From: UBA1124 sp963933095
GTDB lineage: Bacteria; Pseudomonadota; Gammaproteobacteria; Pseudomonadales; Cellvibrionaceae
DNA: 12,410 bases
Reading direction: 5' to 3'
Assembly: GCA_963933095.1 (NCBI GenBank)
Contig: CAWVSV010000070.1
Coordinates: forward strand, 1-12,410
The notes beneath the pieces were generated by a model. The model was not told the origin of the DNA. It saw only the letters and a list, made by a program, of their open reading frames with translations, and did not search any database. Below are positions 6,477-12,410 of this stretch, one piece after another. The translations under genes were made by a program, and so were the position numbers. Every line of letters begins with the position of its first letter. Position 1 is the first letter of the stretch.

Positions 6477-7397
6477 TTAGTGTTCCTCGTCTACATCGTG
6501 TGCCATGGCCATATAAACCGTGGTCAACACCATGAAAACAAATGCTTGCAAGGTAATTACTAGGATGTGGAATATTGCCCAGCCCAGGTGCAGGAATACG
6601 CCCGCAGTACCCAAAACCAAACCAGAACCCAACATCACACCAAATAAGATAAAGATCATTTCACCGGCGTAAAGGTTGCCAAACAAACGCAAGCCCAGTG
6701 AAATAGGCTTAGAAATCAAGGCAACCACTTCAAGAATTAAGTTAACCCAAATCAAGATAGTGAAGTCGATGTACCACTTACCCGAGTGGAAAGGGTGCAT
6801 GGTCAATTCTTTGATAAAACCAATTAGCCCCTTTTGCTGGATGCTGAAAAAAATCATAAAGGCGAATACGGTGAATGCCATGCCCAAAGTGATGTTCACA
6901 TCAGTGGTTGGAACCACTTTAAAGAATAAATGCTCGTTGCCAGAGATTTTTTGCGCTGCCATTGGCAACCAATCTACGGGCACCAAGTCCATCAAGTTCA
7001 TCATGAAAACCCAACAGAAAATGGTTAGACCCATAGGGGCAATCATACGGTTTTTATGATGAAAAATGTCTTTAACAACGCCGTCGATAAAACTTACTAG
7101 CAGCTCAACAAAACTTTGAATACCACTTGGAACACCAGCAGTAGCGTTTTTAGCTACACGATAAAACAAAAGTGAGAAGATCAAACCTAGGCCAATCGAC
7201 CACCCAAGAGAATCTAGGTGAACAGCCCAAAAACCCATATCTGCCGCTTCTGCAGATGAATGAGCCAATGTCCATGTATCTTCAGCTAAAACACTTACAG
7301 TACCGTCAGCATTGTGACGCTCATAACCCGCCGGCAATTCGCCGTAGGCCATGTTCTGCAAGTGGTGCTGGATATATCCAGTTGAATCGCCTGCCAT
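6477..7397 (-). CDS. atpB: Fo ATP synthase a subunit
   Basis: Subunit a (306 aa; E. coli 271) is the membrane stator that provides the two proton half-channels beside the c ring. The essential arginine is R237 in SLGLRLFGNLYAGE (R210 in E. coli), with E246 at the E219 position and Q284 in ITLQAFVFMVL. Hydrophobic segments lie at about 64-80, 120-140, 168-187, 211-230, 246-266 and 270-297. TSGYIQHHLQN-like residues near the N-terminus and the MGFWAVHLDSLGWS segment resemble Pseudomonas AtpB, but residues about 22-50 are longer and polar (YERHNADGTVSVLAEDTW), accounting for most of the extra length. ATG at 7397 follows AGAG. It is the first structural gene of the operon, after atpI. Confidence 0.96.
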   Translation of the reverse strand: MAGDSTGYIQHHLQNMAYGELPAGYERHNADGTVSVLAEDTWTLAHSSAEAADMGFWAVHLDSLGWSIGLGLIFSLLFYRVAKNATAGVPSGIQSFVELLVSFIDGVVKDIFHHKNRMIAPMGLTIFCWVFMMNLMDLVPVDWLPMAAQKISGNEHLFFKVVPTTDVNITLGMAFTVFAFMIFFSIQQKGLIGFIKELTMHPFHSGKWYIDFTILIWVNLILEVVALISKPISLGLRLFGNLYAGEMIFILFGVMLGSGLVLGTAGVFLHLGWAIFHILVITLQAFVFMVLTTVYMAMAHDVDEEH

Positions 7398-7494
7398 AAT
7401 TGATCTCTACTAAGTTTTTAGGTTTTTAAGGTTTAAACTTTTTATTCGCCCGCCTTTACGATTTCTCTTCAGGCCAACGTCTGTATATTCTTGT

Positions 7495-7893
7495 CTACGG
7501 CTTTTTCTTTTGCGGTTGCAACACTCGAGGTGTTGCCCAAAATTGTACTAGCAGCATGACAGCATAGGACACAAACACCACGCCGCCATACTCAGCCTGT
7601 AACTGCTTGCCGAAAACACTAAATACCGCGGCAAAACCGACCAAAGTCATTACATATTTTCCCACCTCACCGCGATAAAACGACCGCACAATTGAGTAAC
7701 TTGCACGGGCACCACGATAGCGGAAGGCCAGCAGTGAAAAATAAGCACTGGGGATTATTTGAATCAACCCACCGGCCAGAGCTGCCAATGCCAGGCGCCC
7801 ATCAAATAAACTCAACCCCAGTCCCAGCGCCAACAAGAATGACAACTGCCAGAGCGTTATTTGATAAACCGGGGGTCTTTTGATGCTAACCAC
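7495..7893 (-). CDS. atpI: ATP synthase accessory protein I
   Basis: AtpI is a small inner-membrane protein encoded ahead of the structural genes in many atp operons; it is thought to help c-ring assembly and is usually not essential. The product is 132 aa (E. coli 126), with four hydrophobic segments at about 12-30, 34-57, 79-97 and 101-122, a basic loop between the second and third (FRYRGARASY...RSFYRGEVGKYV) and a basic tail QPQKKKP. I chose the GTG at 7893 because GGGAG lies eight bases upstream; a TTG at 7914 would add seven residues but has no visible ribosome binding site. Sequence conservation in this family is low, so the call rests on size, topology and position. The next gene, atpB, begins 97 AT-rich bases later. 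Confidence 0.88.
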   Translation of the reverse strand: MVSIKRPPVYQITLWQLSFLLALGLGLSLFDGRLALAALAGGLIQIIPSAYFSLLAFRYRGARASYSIVRSFYRGEVGKYVMTLVGFAAVFSVFGKQLQAEYGGVVFVSYAVMLLVQFWATPRVLQPQKKKP

Positions 7894-7953
7894 TATGTCG
7901 ACTCCCGAATCCAAGCAACCAAACTACGTATCCGTATTGGACACACAAAAAGG

Positions 7954-7989
7954 CGACAGCATTATAGGGGTTTAAGGAGGAGGGTTCAA
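7954..7989 (-). promoter_or_regulatory. Sigma70 promoter of the atp operon
   Basis: On the minus strand TTGAAC (7989-7984; 4 of 6) is followed after exactly 17 bases by a perfect TATAAT (7966-7961). The predicted start is near 7954, giving a leader of about 60 bases to the atpI GTG. The -35 element begins only six bases past the parB terminator hairpin, which marks this as the boundary between the par and atp units. Confidence 0.75.
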
Positions 7990-7994
7990 TTGGC

Positions 7995-8019
7995 AAAAAC
8001 GCCCACAAGGGGCGTTTTT
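7995..8019 (-). terminator. Intrinsic terminator after parB
   Basis: Arms 7995-8004 and 8010-8019 (AAAAACGCCC/GGGCGTTTTT) pair perfectly over 10 bp with a 5-base loop, and the minus strand ends in five U. It begins 21 bases after the parB stop. The sequence is symmetric enough to stop polymerase from either side, though no plus-strand gene is present. Confidence 0.9.
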
Positions 8020-8040
8020 ATCGGGCGAGAATGATTTTGA

Positions 8041-8946
8041 TCAAGCTTTGTAGTTAAGGTGGGCCAGAATACCGTCGAGTTCATCGAGGGAATTGTACTT
8101 AAACGTCAGCTTGCCTTTGCCCTTGGCGCCATGTTGTAGCTGCACTGGAACACCAACCTTGTCAGCTAGACCGTCTTCCAATTTTTTAATATCGGGGCTA
8201 ATTTTAGTTTCCGGTTCAGGGTTGGTCAGCTGTTGCTGTAATCGGCGCACCAGTGCCTCTGTCTGACGCACAGACAAACCTTTGGAAACCACTTGGCGGG
8301 CAACATTGCGCTGTTCTGGGCTATCTAGGGTCAACATGCAGCGAGCATGGCCCATCTCCAGATCGCCGTGTTCAAGTAGTTTTTTTACTTCCTCTTCCAG
8401 TGACATCAGACGCAATAAATTTGTCACGGTAGTCCGCGACTTACCCACGGCCTGTGCTACCTCGGCATGGGTTAAGTCAAACTCATCCTGCAGGCGTTTA
8501 AGCGCAGCAGCTTCTTCGATAGGGTTGAGGTCTTCACGCTGAATATTCTCAATCAGCGCCATAGCAATGGCGGCTTCGTCAGATACATCGCGGATCATCG
8601 CCGGAATTTTATCTAGACCCGCCAACTGAGTGGCTCGCCAGCGACGCTCACCGGCGATAATTTCATAGCGCTGTTCAGCATTATCGGCATCGCTAATAGG
8701 GCGAACGACTATTGGCTGCATGACACCTTGAGCCTTAATTGACTCAGCCAACTCTTCCAGAGCTTCAGGATGCATGTCGCGGCGCGGCTGGTATTTACCG
8801 CGCTGCATAAACTCGACCGGCAATTCAGCTAGCTTACCGTCCAATGCCTGTCCGGTAGTTTCCGACGACGCTCTGCCAATAGCAACGCCACCATCAATGA
8901 GTGCGCCTAATCCCTTACCCAAGCCGCCTTTGCGTTTTAACGCCAT
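8041..8946 (-). CDS. parB: Chromosome partitioning protein ParB (CTPase, parS-binding)
   Basis: ParB (301 aa) loads at parS sites near the origin, clamps and spreads along DNA in a CTP-dependent way, and stimulates ParA so that newly copied origins are moved apart. The sequence shows the ParA-stimulating N-terminal tail KGGLGKGLGALI (6-17), the ParB N-terminal CTPase domain (about 40-135) with QPRRDM at 53-58, the CTP-binding GERRWRA at 99-105 and ENIQRE at 133-138, a helix-turn-helix parS reader at about 158-180 (LTHAEVAQAVGKSRTTVTNLLRL), a linker rich in P/E/K, and a short C-terminal dimerisation domain ending FKYNSLDELDGILAHLNYKA. ATG at 8946 has AAAGGA upstream. It follows parA by 53 bases and ends at its own terminator. 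Confidence 0.97.
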   Translation of the reverse strand: MALKRKGGLGKGLGALIDGGVAIGRASSETTGQALDGKLAELPVEFMQRGKYQPRRDMHPEALEELAESIKAQGVMQPIVVRPISDADNAEQRYEIIAGERRWRATQLAGLDKIPAMIRDVSDEAAIAMALIENIQREDLNPIEEAAALKRLQDEFDLTHAEVAQAVGKSRTTVTNLLRLMSLEEEVKKLLEHGDLEMGHARCMLTLDSPEQRNVARQVVSKGLSVRQTEALVRRLQQQLTNPEPETKISPDIKKLEDGLADKVGVPVQLQHGAKGKGKLTFKYNSLDELDGILAHLNYKA

Positions 8947-8999
8947 GTCCTTTCAAACCTTATTTTTGTTCGCGAAACACCTGAAACGATGCCCTAAAA

Positions 9000-9797
9000 T
9001 TAACTTGCAGCTTGCAGCTCTGCTTTTTGATTAGCTTCGTTGCGGCGGATAAATTCTCCCGCCAACGCCAAATAGGCCAGTGCACCTTTGGATTGTTTGT
9101 CATAGGCCAGAGCTGGCAGTCCATAACTCGGCGCTTCGGCCAAACGTATGTTGCGTGGAATACAGGTGCGATAAACTCGATCACCAAAATGTTCGGTCAA
9201 CTGTTCTGATACATCTTTGGTCAAACTGCTGCGCGGATCGTACATGGTGCGCAAAATACCTTCGATCTTCAGGCTAGGGTTAAGCACTGCACGCACCTGC
9301 TCGATAGTACCGATCAGGGCCGACAATCCTTCCAGTGCATAGTACTCGCACTGCATAGGCACAATCACCCCATCACAGGCGGTTAAACCGTTTAGCGTCA
9401 GCATGTTTAGCGACGGCGGGCAATCGATCAGAATGTAATCGAATTGCGGCTCGAGTATTTTCAGCGCTTTGTCGAGTCGGTGTTCTTTGTGCTCAAGGTT
9501 CAACATTTCAACTTCGGCGGCGGTCAAGTCACCATTCGATGGCAGCACTTGATACTGACCAGACTCAGACAGAACCATGCACTCGGCGGGCTTAGCGCGC
9601 CCGGTGAGTAGATCGTAAACCGACAACTCGAGCTCATTTTTATCGATACCACTACCCATTGTGGCGTTGCCCTGCGGGTCGAGATCCACCAACAGCACGC
9701 GTTTTTTAGTCGCCACCAAAGATGCAGCCAAATTAACGCAGGAAGTCGTCTTACCGACACCACCCTTCTGATTGGCTATCGCGTATATTTTACTCAA
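9000..9797 (-). CDS. parA: Chromosome partitioning ATPase ParA (Soj family)
   Basis: ParA (265 aa) is a cytoplasmic ATPase that binds the nucleoid non-specifically as an ATP dimer and moves ParB-parS complexes. The deviant Walker A KGGVGKTT is at 11-18, with signature lysine K11; Walker A' VDLDPQGNAT is at 37-46 and Walker B YILIDCPPS at 121-129. There is no N-terminal helix-turn-helix extension, so this is the small chromosomal (Soj) type rather than a plasmid P1 type. The start is TTG at 9797: MSKIYAIANQKGG matches the family start, AGAGAGG sits six bases upstream, and no ATG or GTG fits better. It lies 17 bases after the rsmG stop, with its ribosome binding site beside that stop, which suggests coupling. 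Confidence 0.96.
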   Translation of the reverse strand: MSKIYAIANQKGGVGKTTSCVNLAASLVATKKRVLLVDLDPQGNATMGSGIDKNELELSVYDLLTGRAKPAECMVLSESGQYQVLPSNGDLTAAEVEMLNLEHKEHRLDKALKILEPQFDYILIDCPPSLNMLTLNGLTACDGVIVPMQCEYYALEGLSALIGTIEQVRAVLNPSLKIEGILRTMYDPRSSLTKDVSEQLTEHFGDRVYRTCIPRNIRLAEAPSYGLPALAYDKQSKGALAYLALAGEFIRRNEANQKAELQAAS

Positions 9798-9810
9798 AAC
9801 AAGCCTCTCT
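9798..9810 (-). promoter_or_regulatory. Ribosome binding site deciding the TTG start of parA
   Basis: AGAGAGG (9810-9804 on the minus strand) lies six bases before the TTG at 9797 and just after the rsmG stop at 9817-9815. This supports the rare start codon over any internal start, because the P-loop begins only 10 residues in and an internal start would cut into it. Confidence 0.7.
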
Positions 9811-9814
9811 TAAT

Positions 9815-10477
9815 CTAAGCGTTAGTCGGTTCAAGCAGCAGTAAATGCCTTTCGCCATCGCAATTGGGCACCAGTAAGCGATGCGAGGATGCGACAGTAT
9901 AGTTTTTTTCCACCGCTGCCAACTCATCCAGAGGATAGACCCCCTTCATGGCCCAAAAGTATCTGTTCGGCTTCAACAAGTGAGCGCAACCATCGGTCAT
10001 GTCTTTGAGGTTGGCAAAAGCGCGACTAATTACTCCGTCGAATAACTCACTAGGCTGGAATTTTTCGACACGATTATGCTCAATGGTCACATTTTTTAGC
10101 TTCAATGAGGTTTTCACCTGAAACAAAAAGCGTGTTTTCTTACCGTTTGAATCCAGCAGAGTGAAAGACTTTTTAGGGAAAAATATTGCCAATGGAATTC
10201 CCGGCAGACCACCACCGGTGCCAACATCGATAAAGCGTTCGGCATTGGTAGTAGCAAAGTATTCTTCGACATGAGTCATCACCGCCAGTGAATCGAGCAG
10301 ATGACGCGACACCATCTCGCTAATTTCGCGCACAGCCGACAAATTGTAAGCGCGGTTCCATTTGTCGAAGAGCTCAATGTAATCGAGCAGTTGCGATAGC
10401 TTTTCTGCGCTCACATCTAATTTTAATTGGCTGACACCCTTTTCCAGTTGACGCTGTAAGTCTTGTCGAGATGCCAT
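9815..10477 (-). CDS. rsmG: 16S rRNA m7G527 methyltransferase RsmG (GidB)
   Basis: RsmG (220 aa; E. coli 207) uses S-adenosylmethionine to methylate N7 of G527 in 16S rRNA; loss gives low-level streptomycin resistance in several bacteria. Seen here are the N-terminal helices with FDKWNRAYNLSAVR (37-50) and RHLLDSLAV (58-66), the SAM-binding motif I FIDVGTGGGLPGIPLA (82-97), LLDSNGKK (107-114) as the acidic ribose-binding strand, and the catalytic-region motif VISRAFANLKDM (149-160), ending in GERHLLLLEP. ATG at 10477 overlaps the mnmG stop in TAATG, so it is almost certainly translated by coupling. A parS-like 16-mer lies within the gene at 10110-10125. Confidence 0.97.
   Translation of the reverse strand: MASRQDLQRQLEKGVSQLKLDVSAEKLSQLLDYIELFDKWNRAYNLSAVREISEMVSRHLLDSLAVMTHVEEYFATTNAERFIDVGTGGGLPGIPLAIFFPKKSFTLLDSNGKKTRFLFQVKTSLKLKNVTIEHNRVEKFQPSELFDGVISRAFANLKDMTDGCAHLLKPNRYFWAMKGVYPLDELAAVEKNYTVASSHRLLVPNCDGERHLLLLEPTNA
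10110..10125 (-). other. parS-like 16-mer inside rsmG
   Basis: The minus strand reads TGTTTCAGGTGAAAAC, 13 of 16 bases identical to the canonical parS TGTTTCACGTGAAACA; the mismatches are one at the centre and two at the end. It lies about 310 bases from parA. The codons specify FQVK inside the conserved RFLxQV stretch of RsmG, so coding constraint alone may explain it. Confidence 0.3.
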
Positions 10478-12399
10478 TACGACGATTCCTGAGTTTTTTG
10501 ATTAAAACCATTTTGCTGAGACTTGCGCAACAGGCCACGTTTTTTCAAGTACACCATCAACAGCGACACGGCTGCAGGGGTCACACCAGGAATGCGCGAG
10601 GCCCGCGCCAGGGTTTGTGGTTTAGCCTCAGATAATTTTTGCTTAAGCTCGTTGGAGAGCCCCTCAACCGATAGGTAATCAAATTCTGACGGTATACCGG
10701 TGTTCTCGTGCGCGCGCAAACGATCGATATCTTCCTGCTGTCGAGCGATATAGCCCGAATACTTGGCATCGATCTGCACTTGCTCCGCCACTCGCTCGGC
10801 AACAGGCCCGGTTTCGGGCTCACCTTTGAGCGCGCCCAAATCGGCGTACTCTAATTCAGGTCGTTTAAGCAGGTCATACAGGGAAGCTTCACGACTAAGC
10901 GGTGATTTTAATTTATCTTGCAGTTGATCGGCTTCAGGTGACTTAGCCTGAATCCAGGTTTCTTTCAGACGCTGATTTTCCAGCGCTATAGCCTCCCGCT
11001 TTTCACAAAAAGCAGACCAGCGCGTATCGTTAACCAAACCCAATTCACGGCCTTTTTCGGTCAGGCGCAAATCTGCATTGTCTTCACGCAGTAGCAAACG
11101 ATACTCGGCGCGACTGGTAAACATGCGATACGGCTCGCGCGTACCCATAGTGATCAAATCGTCGACAAGTACGCCGATGTAGGCCTCGTCGCGACGCGGG
11201 CACCAACCCTCTTTGCCCTGAGCGCTAAGTGCGGCATTGGCTCCAGCCAGTAAGCCCTGCGCACCGGCCTCTTCGTAGCCGGTGGTACCATTGATTTGAC
11301 CAGCAAAGAACAAGCCGTTAATGGCTTTTGTCTCTAAGTTGTATTTTAAATCCTGCGGATTGAAAAAATCGTATTCGATAGCGTATCCAGGCCTGGTGAT
11401 ATGGGCGTTTTCAAACCCCTTCATCGAGCGCACCAAATTAATCTGCACATCAAACGGTAGGCTGGTGGAAATGCCATTGGGATAGAGTTCGTTTGTAGTC
11501 AAACCCTCCGGCTCGACAAATACCTGATGCGAGTCTTTATCGGCAAAACGATGGATCTTGTCTTCTATCGATGGGCAGTATCGTGGTCCCACCCCCTCGA
11601 TAACACCGGTGTACATCGGTGATCGGTCGAGGCCGGCGCGAATAATATCGTGGGTTTTCAGATTGGTGTGAGTAATCCAGCAGCACACTTGGCGCGGCTG
11701 CTGTTCGCGCGACCCCATGTAACTCATGATTGGCTGGTGTTTATCTCCCCACTGCTCCTGTAGACCTTTTAGATCAACTGAGCGCGCATCAACACGCGGC
11801 GGGGTACCTGTTTTCAGACGCTCTACGCGCAAGTTCATCTCGCGAAGACGCTGTGCTAGACCTATGGAGGCTGGATCACCCGCGCGCCCGCCAGTGTAGT
11901 TCTGTAAACCAATATGAATTTGACCGGCGAGAAAAGTACCAACAGTCAATACGACCGAGTTCGCCATAAATTTAAGGCCCATCTGGGTAGTCACACCTTT
12001 TACTTGATCACCCTCGATGATCAAGTCGTCTACTGACTGTTGAAATATTTGCAGGTTTTCTTGGTTTTCCAAGATTTCGCGTATCGCCGCTTTGTACAGG
12101 GCTCTGTCTGCTTGGGCGCGGGTTGCACGCACTGCAGGCCCTTTGCGGGCATTTAGAGTGCGAAACTGAATTCCACTACTGTCGGTCGCCAATGCCATCG
12201 CGCCACCTAAAGCGTCGATTTCTTTAACCAGATGGCTTTTACCGATCCCGCCAATTGCTGGATTACACGACATCTGTCCGAGCGTATCGACATTATGAGT
12301 AATCAAAAGGGTGCTACAACCCATGCGGGCTGCAGCTAAGCAAGCCTCGGTACCGGCGTGTCCGCCGCCAATCACAATTACATCGTAGTGATGTTCCAT
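10477..12399 (-). CDS. mnmG: tRNA uridine-5-carboxymethylaminomethyl modification enzyme MnmG (GidA)
   Basis: MnmG (640 aa; E. coli 629) works with the GTPase MnmE in the cytoplasm to install cmnm5 or nm5 groups on the wobble uridine of certain tRNAs, using FAD, NADH and a folate. The FAD-binding GGGHAG is at 11-16, followed by SCNPAIGGIGKSHLVKE at 44-60 with C45, the GPAVRATRAQADR block at 87-99, GRAGDPAS at 171-178, and RYCPSIEDK at 273-281 with the second functional cysteine C275. FFAGQINGTTGYEEAGAQGLLAG follows in the second FAD segment. The C-terminal MnmE/tRNA-binding helices end in SRIPGVTPAAVSLLMVYLKKRGLLRK, with a tail of about 14 residues (SQQNGFNQKTQESS) longer than in E. coli. ATG at 12399 fits the family; only 11 upstream bases are in the window, so the promoter is not visible. 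Confidence 0.98.
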   Translation of the reverse strand: MEHHYDVIVIGGGHAGTEACLAAARMGCSTLLITHNVDTLGQMSCNPAIGGIGKSHLVKEIDALGGAMALATDSSGIQFRTLNARKGPAVRATRAQADRALYKAAIREILENQENLQIFQQSVDDLIIEGDQVKGVTTQMGLKFMANSVVLTVGTFLAGQIHIGLQNYTGGRAGDPASIGLAQRLREMNLRVERLKTGTPPRVDARSVDLKGLQEQWGDKHQPIMSYMGSREQQPRQVCCWITHTNLKTHDIIRAGLDRSPMYTGVIEGVGPRYCPSIEDKIHRFADKDSHQVFVEPEGLTTNELYPNGISTSLPFDVQINLVRSMKGFENAHITRPGYAIEYDFFNPQDLKYNLETKAINGLFFAGQINGTTGYEEAGAQGLLAGANAALSAQGKEGWCPRRDEAYIGVLVDDLITMGTREPYRMFTSRAEYRLLLREDNADLRLTEKGRELGLVNDTRWSAFCEKREAIALENQRLKETWIQAKSPEADQLQDKLKSPLSREASLYDLLKRPELEYADLGALKGEPETGPVAERVAEQVQIDAKYSGYIARQQEDIDRLRAHENTGIPSEFDYLSVEGLSNELKQKLSEAKPQTLARASRIPGVTPAAVSLLMVYLKKRGLLRKSQQNGFNQKTQESS

Positions 12400-12410
12400 C
12401 GATAGATCTC

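Noticed and set aside
7411..7443. AT-rich repeats (GTTTTTAGG, GTTTTTAAGG, GTTTAAAC) before atpB
   Set aside because: On the transcribed strand they are A-rich with only a weak AAGTTT/AAACTT pairing across a long loop; no terminator or promoter shape.
12400..12410. Possible replication origin next to mnmG
   Set aside because: In enterics oriC flanks gidA, but only 11 bases upstream of mnmG are in the window, so nothing can be said.

Overview
The window is a chromosomal housekeeping block from a gammaproteobacterium. All twelve genes lie on the minus strand, so in transcription order they run from high to low coordinates: mnmG (gidA), rsmG (gidB), parA, parB, atpI, atpB, atpE, atpF, atpH, atpA, atpG, atpD, atpC and the first 80 codons of glmU (fourteen reading frames counting the partial glmU and atpI). 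This order is the familiar gidAB-parAB-atp-glmU arrangement of non-enteric Gammaproteobacteria. Retention of chromosomal parAB between rsmG and atpI, the Pseudomonas-like N-terminus of AtpB and the CEQAARM motif of AtpG point to the Pseudomonadales/Cellvibrionales side, probably a marine lineage of moderate GC. The species cannot be named from the sequence alone.

Region by region: 12399-10477 is mnmG (tRNA wobble uridine modification), overlapping rsmG (16S rRNA methyltransferase) by one base. Then come parA, with a TTG start, and parB (chromosome segregation). This first unit ends in an intrinsic terminator at 7995-8019. Only six bases further on is a good sigma70 promoter (TTGAAC, 17 bp, TATAAT), which opens the atp operon. 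The operon encodes accessory protein I, the membrane Fo sector (a, c, b) and the F1 sector (delta, alpha, gamma, beta, epsilon) in standard order, and closes with a GNRA-loop terminator at 445-476. The gap before glmU (243-504) holds no convincing protein gene but is unusually structured.

The genes look intact and ordinary: the Walker motifs, catalytic residues and proton-path residues I checked are present. There is no sign of mobile elements, CRISPR, tRNA or rRNA genes, pseudogenes or horizontal transfer. The interest is in the non-coding DNA: a perfect 19-bp hairpin just before glmU (possible attenuator, leader or small RNA end), an inverted pair of DnaA-box nonamers forming a perfect hairpin between atpD and atpC, intercistronic hairpins after atpA and atpB, an E. 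coli-like translation enhancer before atpE, and a parS-like 16-mer in rsmG whose core decamer recurs in the parA-parB gap.
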